Assembly (NCBI GenBank): GCA_022548915.1
Contig: JAKZES010000036.1
Coordinates: 1 to 54,992 of the forward strand
DNA: 54,992 bases
Direction of reading: 5' to 3'
From: Verrucomicrobiaceae bacterium E54
Lineage (GTDB): Bacteria; Verrucomicrobiota; Verrucomicrobiia; Verrucomicrobiales; Akkermansiaceae
In this document: positions 48,679-54,992 of the stretch, one piece after another
Layout of the letters: each line of letters starts with the position of its first letter
Position numbering within the stretch: position 1 is the stretch's first letter
Notes under the pieces: model-generated
Told to the model about the DNA's origin: nothing
Databases searched by the model: none
What the model saw: the letters and a program-made list of their open reading frames with translations, nothing else
Program-made: the position numbers and the translations under genes

Positions 48679-51600
48679 ATGAAATCCGTCCGAACCCCGT
48701 TTCCGCGGTTCCACCGCCATGCTCTGGCTATCCTGGGTAGTGTGTTCCTCCTCCCCATCGCGGCTCAGGATACCGCCATCAGCGACAAGAACACCGATAA
48801 TCCAGGGCTCAAGCGGTGCTGCGAATGCCTTGAGTTGCTCATCAACGGTGAGGACCCCGCCGTGCCTGATGCACCTCGTGAGGTGACGAAAGATGAAAAT
48901 GGCAACTACAGCGTCTCAGTCACGGTTATTCACCGTGGACAGACCGGCGGCGATTGCGACTTCAAGATCGGTGTCAAGGTCTGGGCGGAGCCCGCAGACA
49001 CCGGTCGAGAGGATCAGCTTCGAACCAGGCCGCTTTCACCCGGGGAGACTTTTCCGGTGACGTTTACTTTCAGCGCGGACCAAGCTGAAGAGTACGACAA
49101 TTGGAAGATTCATCTGAGTTGTGAAGATGACTCGAGTTCTTCGACTCCCTCAAGCTCATCAGGGTCGGATAGCGGTATCTGTGAAAGCGGAAGTATTTCC
49201 CTGAAAGGCGGCTGCGATGCATGCACCGAAATGTGTCGATTCACAGGCGAGGTGCAGGCCAACCAGGACTCGTCAAACTTCACCGCGAGCATCCCCACCA
49301 CCAATTCCTCGGGCGGCATGGCGAGTGGCGAACTGGTCTTCCGAGCGCCGGATGCCACCTTCCCGGGACGCGCGGGCCTTTTTGCCAACGTGCCTTCGAG
49401 TGTGACCGTCACCAAAGTCGGCGGACTCATCACCAAGGTCGAGAACGGGATCGTCACCATGGACGTGGCCGATGTCTCAGGCGAAGACGCCTTCACCATC
49501 ACGCTGACCGACGACGCGACCAGCACCGTGATCCGCACCACCAAGTTGTCCGCGATCAATCCAGGCCCGGCGGGAGGGATTCGGATGGATTCGACGTTTG
49601 ATGGCCAAACGATCCGATACGAACAGACCGAGGACCAGAATGGCGCGCGGGTTCTGGCACGCGGGGCGGTCGACGGCCAGACCTTCAATGCTTTGAGGCG
49701 TGAGACCCTGCTTGTCACCGAGCCGACTCCGGGAACCCGTGTTTATGATCGCATGATCGAGGAGCGGGCATCTGCCACCAGTGGATGGAGCACCGTCTCC
49801 GACGTGCTGACCACCTTCGAGAATCAGATCCACGGATGGGTGAAAACCCAGGAGGTCATGGATCCTGACACGGCGGCTCTCACCTCGACATGGACCTACT
49901 ATCAGCCGGGAGAACCGACTGGCCCGGGCGCTTCCACGGAGGGACTCGGAGAGTTGAAGCAATACATCGGCTACGATGGGCGCCAGAGCTTCCACACCTA
50001 CGGGCTCAATACCAGTAGCGTCGCCACCCCCTACGCCGGCGACCCGGCCGGCCGCGTGACGACCACGACTCGGAACCCCGGCAGCCGCACGCGGACCGTG
50101 GTGACCACCGTGGGTGGGAACACCGTCTCGAAGACCGTTACCACCTTCGGCACGAACACCCGCACCACCTCCGTTTACACTTCCTCCACCGCGCCACCAT
50201 TGGTCACGACCACGGACTCGATGCCATCTGATGCCGACTTCGGAGGCATGCCGAAGCGAGTCCTCCGCCCCGACGGAACACTCGTCACCTACAGCTACTC
50301 CCGCAACGCCACGACCGGAGGCTACATCGCCACGATGGGGGAGGGTGCCCCCACCGACGGTGACGACACGACCGTATCCAGAGGCATGCGGACCATCACG
50401 ACCTACAACTCCCGGGGCACGGTCATCCTGCGCCAAACCGAAGCGATTGGTTTTGGCACCGCCGACGGCGAGACCTTCGACACGATCGCGGTCACGGCAG
50501 TGGACGATCTTGGCCGACCGCTTACGACCATGCACTATCCGACTTCCGTGACGATTCTGGATGATCAGGTCCTGGCCAGCGGTGCCAAGTGGACGACAAC
50601 CACCACCTACTCTTGCTGCGGCATCGAGTCGGAAACCGACAAATACGGCATCATCACCCGCCACGCCTACGACTCGCTGCGCCGCCGGATCAAGACCAAC
50701 CGCATGGGCGTGACGACCGAGACGGTTTACAATGGCCTGACCACCGAGACCCACCGCTACGCCGAAACGGTGAGCGGAAGCCTCTCGGCGACCTTGGTTG
50801 ATAACGACAGCAACCTGATCGGCAAGACCACACGCAACCTCGCAGGCACATCGATGACATCCTCCTCACCCGACCCGACCAGCGCGACGGCGGGTGATCT
50901 GGTCGATACGACAACCGTCACGACCTACCAGCCAGCGCCCGGACTCTCCAAACGGGTGGTCGTCACCGCCCCGGACAACTTCAGCCAGACCACCGACCAT
51001 TACCTCGACGGCCGCACCTACCAAACCACCGGCGACCTCTCGCCGGAAATGCGCTACGCCTACGCCGTGAATGCCACCGGCCAGGCCACCAGCCGATCCT
51101 ATCTGGATGGAGCCAATCTGCGTGAAACCACCACCACCCAGACGGACTGGGCCGGGCGCACCGTCGGCGTGACCTACGCGGATGCAGCCACTGCATCAAT
51201 GGAATACAATGCCAAGGGGCAGATGGAGAAGTCCGTCGATCCCGACAATGTCACCACCTTGATGATCTACGATGACCGCGGAGAGCGCACCATTACCGCC
51301 ATCGATCTCAACGCCAATGGCAGCATCGACCACGGCACCGACAGCATCAGCTTCAGCGACACCATTCCGGCTCTCGACGGCTCGGGCGATCCGGTCTGGC
51401 TCACCGTTTCGAAAGTCTGGCAGGACGGTGACACAAGCCCGACGGGCGGCACCGTCGTTTCGACCTCCACCCGCTCGCCCGACGGGCTCACCAGCACCAC
51501 TCAATCGGTTGGGGTCGCGACTCCTGCCACCAGTGTGACGACCCTCTCCGGAGGTGGCGCGTGGACCATTCTGGCGACCCATCCCGATGGTTCGAACACC

Positions 51601-54243
51601 CTTCAGACCTACAGCGGAGGGCTCGCCGCATCCACCGTCTCACGCGACAGCGCCGATGCGCCGGTCGAGTCGATCACCTACGGCTACGACAACCTCAATC
51701 GTCCCACCACCGCCACCCACTCCCGCACCGGAACCACCACCACCGCCTACCTCTCGGCCACCTCCGATGTGGTCGCCTCAGTGACCGATTCCGGCACCCG
51801 CACCACCGCCTTCATTTACGATGTTCGCGGGCGGCGCACCGAGGTCGATGCCCCGGACACCCTCATCGCCGGCGGCACCAGCACCAACATCACGATCACC
51901 GCCTACAACCCCGACAGCACCGTCCAGGAAACCACCGGCGCCCAGACCTATCGCGTCACCTACGAGTACGACTACGCCGACCGCCGCAAGACCCTGACCA
52001 CCTACGGCACGTCCACGGCCACCACCACCTGGACCTACAGCCCCACCCGCGGATTCATGACCCGCAAGGAATACGCCGACAGCGAAGGCACCGACTACAC
52101 CTACACCGCCGCCGGTCGCCTCGAAACCCGCACCTGGGCGAGGGGCGTCATCACCACCTACGGCTATGACGACGGCGGACGCCTCGTCTCCACCGACTAC
52201 TCCGACACCACCCCCGATCTGGTGATGACCTACGACGCCCTCAATCGCCAGAAGACCGTCACCCGCGGCGGCGTCCTCCATGCCAGCTACACATACGACC
52301 CCGCCGACCTCGTCCTCACATCCGAGCGCCAGCAGATCGACACCCTCAACCGCACCATTGAACGCGCCTACGACATCTATCAGCGTCCTACCGGCTACAC
52401 CTTCGGCACCCCTGCCAGTGGCACGACCGTCCCGGTCGTGAATGTGGAAGGCAGTTCCACCTGGACCCGTGATTCCGCCGGACGCCTCGCCACCGTCACC
52501 GACGGCAGCAACGCGTTCACGTATGGCTACACCTACGAAGTCAACGGAGCCGGAAACCATCAAGGAGCCACCGCCGGCACCCTCTTCGAATCCACCATGC
52601 CCTTCACCCTCGATGGTCCCAAAGTCGACACCGCCCTCGAATACGACACCACCCGCAACGCCCTGCTCGGCCGCACCAACACCTACCCCGGAGGCAGTGG
52701 CACCCTCTCCGACTTCGCCTACAGCGTCAACGCCATCGGCCAGCGCGACGGACTGACCACCACCGGCGACGCCTTTTCCACCGGCCTCGACTGGAATTGG
52801 GCCTACAACATGCGCGGCGAGCTGGTGCAGGCCGACGATCAATCCACCGCTGGCAATGACCGGGCTTACGAGTTCGACGGCATCGGCAACCGCAAGAAGA
52901 CCGTGGACGGCCTCCTCGGCGACCTCCCCACCACCGACAACTGGGCCGCCAACAGCCTCAACCAGTACACCGCCGTCTCCGGCTACACCCCCACTCCCGT
53001 CCACGACGACGACGGCAACCTCACCTCCGGCCCGCTGCCCGCGGCACCGAGCGCCACCTCCACCATGGTCTGGGACGGCGAGAACCGCCTTATCTCGGCG
53101 ACCGTTGGCACGACCACCACGACCTACACCTATGACCACCTCAGCCGCCTGACCTCCGCGACGACCGGCGGCACCACCGTGCGCTACCTCTACGACGGCT
53201 GGAACCGCATCGCCGAATACAACGGCACCACCCAGATCGCCGCCTACCTCTGGGGTCTCGACCTCAGCGGCACGCCGCAAGGCGCAGGCGGCGTCGGCGG
53301 CCTGCTGGCGATTTCCGCCATTGCAAGCGGCTCGGTTACGGATACCTTCTACCCTGCCTACGATGGCAATGGCAACGTGAGCGAATACGTCAATGCAGCG
53401 GGCGCGGAAGTCGCCCATTTCGAATACGACCCCTTCGGCAACTTGACGCTGGATGCCGAGATGAACGCGGCCTCGTTCCCGTATCGCTTCTCCACCAAGC
53501 CTCAAGACGGAGTAACTGGACTTTATTACTACGGTTACCGTTGGTATGATCCCGTGACCGGCAAGTGGCCATCTAGGGATCCGATTGGGGAACGGGGTGG
53601 TGTGAACCTGTATGGATTTGCCTACAATTCCCCATCCTTCTCGGTAGATATTCTGGGACTATGTAAGTTTGTGGGTTGGGGGTATGAGCCTCTTGACTCG
53701 GAGTCCTTTGATGATGCGGAGCTGGAAAGGCTCAAGCGGCGGCTTGGGGAAGCTGCTGATGACGCCGGCTTATCCGAGGAGATTGGCGGCGAGCTGATGG
53801 ATCGATTTGAGAAGGCGATCGAGAAGGCAAGAGAGTCGAACCCTCGGAAATACCGCCCGCGTTTGCCGACAGCTCAAGAAATTCTCCAAGGTTTTATCGA
53901 AGGAGCCCTTGAGAATGCGGGCAAGGATGCTGAGAATATGGCTCGCGAGGTTCTTAAAGAGTATAGAGACGAACTTGAGGATCACAAAGATGCTCTCCTT
54001 AAGCCTTCTGCTAAGATATACCTCAGGATTACTGTCAAGTGTTGCATTGATGAGGGCGGCGGGAAGCCGATTTACGGCCCTGAAGAGAGCGTATACTTTG
54101 GTAGGCGGCTATATGTTCGATATGACGGATGGACTGAGGCCGAAATGACACGGAATCCACGACCGCTACTTGATAAAGAAGGATTAGCATTCAAGTGGGC
54201 TTGTTACTATAAGTGCGGCCACGTTAAGCCGAATACGCGGTGA
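48679..54243 (+). CDS. RHS/YD-repeat polymorphic toxin-like protein
   Basis: ATG 48679 gives 1854 residues with a signal peptide (LAILGSVFLLPIAAQ); ATG 48616, overlapping the previous stop, is the alternative. A Cys-containing N-terminal region (~400 residues) precedes many YD/RHS repeats (e.g. YGYDNLNRPTTATHS, YDDGGRLVSTDYSD, WDGENRLISATVG). The RHS-associated core is YDPFGNLTLDAEMNAASFPY ... LYYYGYRWYDPVTGKWPSRD, ending VDILGL. The last ~195 residues are a unique tip, low in GC, helix-rich then Cys-containing (VKCCIDEGG, CYYKCGHVK), not matching a toxin family I know. RHS shells enclose and release C-terminal toxins. The next gene is a candidate immunity gene. Confidence 0.88.
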   Translation: MKSVRTPFPRFHRHALAILGSVFLLPIAAQDTAISDKNTDNPGLKRCCECLELLINGEDPAVPDAPREVTKDENGNYSVSVTVIHRGQTGGDCDFKIGVKVWAEPADTGREDQLRTRPLSPGETFPVTFTFSADQAEEYDNWKIHLSCEDDSSSSTPSSSSGSDSGICESGSISLKGGCDACTEMCRFTGEVQANQDSSNFTASIPTTNSSGGMASGELVFRAPDATFPGRAGLFANVPSSVTVTKVGGLITKVENGIVTMDVADVSGEDAFTITLTDDATSTVIRTTKLSAINPGPAGGIRMDSTFDGQTIRYEQTEDQNGARVLARGAVDGQTFNALRRETLLVTEPTPGTRVYDRMIEERASATSGWSTVSDVLTTFENQIHGWVKTQEVMDPDTAALTSTWTYYQPGEPTGPGASTEGLGELKQYIGYDGRQSFHTYGLNTSSVATPYAGDPAGRVTTTTRNPGSRTRTVVTTVGGNTVSKTVTTFGTNTRTTSVYTSSTAPPLVTTTDSMPSDADFGGMPKRVLRPDGTLVTYSYSRNATTGGYIATMGEGAPTDGDDTTVSRGMRTITTYNSRGTVILRQTEAIGFGTADGETFDTIAVTAVDDLGRPLTTMHYPTSVTILDDQVLASGAKWTTTTTYSCCGIESETDKYGIITRHAYDSLRRRIKTNRMGVTTETVYNGLTTETHRYAETVSGSLSATLVDNDSNLIGKTTRNLAGTSMTSSSPDPTSATAGDLVDTTTVTTYQPAPGLSKRVVVTAPDNFSQTTDHYLDGRTYQTTGDLSPEMRYAYAVNATGQATSRSYLDGANLRETTTTQTDWAGRTVGVTYADAATASMEYNAKGQMEKSVDPDNVTTLMIYDDRGERTITAIDLNANGSIDHGTDSISFSDTIPALDGSGDPVWLTVSKVWQDGDTSPTGGTVVSTSTRSPDGLTSTTQSVGVATPATSVTTLSGGGAWTILATHPDGSNTLQTYSGGLAASTVSRDSADAPVESITYGYDNLNRPTTATHSRTGTTTTAYLSATSDVVASVTDSGTRTTAFIYDVRGRRTEVDAPDTLIAGGTSTNITITAYNPDSTVQETTGAQTYRVTYEYDYADRRKTLTTYGTSTATTTWTYSPTRGFMTRKEYADSEGTDYTYTAAGRLETRTWARGVITTYGYDDGGRLVSTDYSDTTPDLVMTYDALNRQKTVTRGGVLHASYTYDPADLVLTSERQQIDTLNRTIERAYDIYQRPTGYTFGTPASGTTVPVVNVEGSSTWTRDSAGRLATVTDGSNAFTYGYTYEVNGAGNHQGATAGTLFESTMPFTLDGPKVDTALEYDTTRNALLGRTNTYPGGSGTLSDFAYSVNAIGQRDGLTTTGDAFSTGLDWNWAYNMRGELVQADDQSTAGNDRAYEFDGIGNRKKTVDGLLGDLPTTDNWAANSLNQYTAVSGYTPTPVHDDDGNLTSGPLPAAPSATSTMVWDGENRLISATVGTTTTTYTYDHLSRLTSATTGGTTVRYLYDGWNRIAEYNGTTQIAAYLWGLDLSGTPQGAGGVGGLLAISAIASGSVTDTFYPAYDGNGNVSEYVNAAGAEVAHFEYDPFGNLTLDAEMNAASFPYRFSTKPQDGVTGLYYYGYRWYDPVTGKWPSRDPIGERGGVNLYGFAYNSPSFSVDILGLCKFVGWGYEPLDSESFDDAELERLKRRLGEAADDAGLSEEIGGELMDRFEKAIEKARESNPRKYRPRLPTAQEILQGFIEGALENAGKDAENMAREVLKEYRDELEDHKDALLKPSAKIYLRITVKCCIDEGGGKPIYGPEESVYFGRRLYVRYDGWTEAEMTRNPRPLLDKEGLAFKWACYYKCGHVKPNTR

Positions 54244-54265
54244 TTCTGGATACATTGATCGTCTC

Positions 54266-54877
54266 ATGAGGCTTGCAAAGATTATACTGGTTGCCTTGCT
54301 GGTCGGCATCGTTGGTGTTGTTGCGGTTACATTTGGTTTGAAGATTGGCGGAAAACCAGAGCCCGAACGCTCTATTTTGACGGTCCACAAGAGCAAGTCG
54401 AAGGCGCTGGTTCTGGAAGGGGAGCGGTCATTTCAAATTCATGCATCCGATTGGGGTGCCCTTGAGGTCGCTCTATCTATCGAAAGGCATGGTAGCAGGA
54501 TCACTCTAGCTGGAAATGGGAGGGGATTGATGGAGATTACAAGGCTGAGCAACTTGGAAATTCCTCTTGATGAAAAGGGTTACTGGGATGCTATGTTGGG
54601 TGTTGGTGATGATCGAGGAGGTCGGGTGACCGCGCCCGAGATTGCCCGGCATCATTTTCCTGGGATAGTTTGGGCGAAGCACTTCCAGGGGAGGTATATT
54701 TCCGGATATATCTTGGGTTTTGAAAATGGAGATGTTTCAGGACGCCTATGGTACTACTACGAAAAATACTATGGTGACTTTAGTTTTCAACCCAATTCTC
54801 AGGAGCAAAAGCCGAACGCTGCGATCGCAGCCGATTTTCTGGAGGTCTTGGATAAGTCTAAGATTCGGCTGCGTTGA
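54266..54877 (+). CDS. Membrane-anchored candidate immunity protein
   Basis: This 203-residue protein starts at ATG 54266, 22 bp after the RHS stop. One N-terminal membrane segment (ILVALLVGIVGVVAVTFGL) is followed by a soluble domain (LEVALSIERHGSRITLAGNG, WAKHFQGRYISGYILGFENG). No family is recognised. GC content is as low as in the RHS tip and unlike the genes upstream, so tip and gene probably arrived together. The immunity role is inferred from position. Confidence 0.6.
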   Translation: MRLAKIILVALLVGIVGVVAVTFGLKIGGKPEPERSILTVHKSKSKALVLEGERSFQIHASDWGALEVALSIERHGSRITLAGNGRGLMEITRLSNLEIPLDEKGYWDAMLGVGDDRGGRVTAPEIARHHFPGIVWAKHFQGRYISGYILGFENGDVSGRLWYYYEKYYGDFSFQPNSQEQKPNAAIAADFLEVLDKSKIRLR

Positions 54878-54910
54878 CGGAATAGTTGCAGCCAACCGCA
54901 TTGTCGGGGG

Positions 54911-54992
54911 TCAGTAGTACCAGAGCTTGGCAAGGGGTTTTTTGAAGGTCGTTTTGAGGGCGTCAGGGAGCGGATCGATCCGGGCGGGCCGG
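54911..54992 (-). CDS. 3' end of a gene running off the window
   Basis: On the minus strand the last 82 bases read RPARIDPLPDALKTTFKKPL then AKLWYY and a TGA at 54913-54911. The GC-rich codons match the bulk of the genome. The gene continues beyond the window and was not identified. Confidence 0.35.
   Translation of the reverse strand, partial: RPARIDPLPDALKTTFKKPLAKLWYY

Noticed and set aside
51778-53505. 575-codon minus-strand frame inside the RHS gene
   Set aside because: It mirrors the YD repeats (Gly/Val-rich antisense of Thr/Tyr/Ala codons) and has no domain signature or start context.

Overview
The window is high-GC bacterial DNA with densely packed genes, few Shine-Dalgarno sequences, many ATGA/GTGA gene overlaps and many palindromic intergenic repeats. 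It most likely comes from a Verrucomicrobiota chromosome (Verrucomicrobiales, Luteolibacter/Haloferula-like). The basis is a PEP-CTERM protein, a ThuA / Gfo-Idh-MocA / TIM-barrel / DUF6807 operon, a GldFG-type transporter with a DUF4340 protein, and large PA14 and RHS surface proteins. No rRNA or marker gene is present, so the lineage is inferred.

Layout. 136-8 kb: tRNA-Val, a transglutaminase-like HEAT protein, a short Pta, a HisJ-type PHP phosphatase, an alkaline-phosphatase-fold enzyme and an ackA-pta operon. 8-12 kb: an accessory island bracketed by two near-identical 52-bp double-hairpin repeats. It holds a PEP-CTERM gene with aberrant AT-rich codon use, a small HTH gene plus a broken copy of it, and two toxin-antitoxin pairs (RHH/PIN and RelE/XRE). 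12-18.4 kb: amino-sugar genes (glmM, a GlmU-like acetyltransferase, glmS), then thyA, folA and a DUF3127 gene. 18.4-27.4 kb: a REP-associated transposase (RAYT) element fused in frame to cinA, then rsfS, glnD, a small membrane protein and the ybeY / PgpH-like / phoH operon.

27.7-34.3 kb: an ABC transporter of the gliding type and a flavin-dependent halogenase-like oxidoreductase. 34.3-35.2 kb: two decayed toxin-antitoxin modules in which both antitoxins are intact and both toxins are broken. 35.2-40.2 kb: a four-gene carbohydrate-type operon diverging from an AraC regulator. 40.3-42.7 kb: a tyrosine recombinase fused in frame, through a Pro/Thr-Glu-Pro linker, to an RHS core and tip, followed by a small lipoprotein gene. 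42.9-54.9 kb: DUF1573 and HEAT genes, a 1333-residue PA14 protein, a ~1850-residue RHS protein with an unrecognised low-GC tip, and a membrane-anchored candidate immunity protein.

The most unusual items are the recombinase-RHS fusion with its lipoprotein neighbour; the RAYT/REP family, whose terminal arms covary and which sits at convergent gene ends, once fusing with cinA; and the RHS locus, whose base composition breaks exactly at the RHS core motif. All functions are read from sequence motifs; no database search was run.
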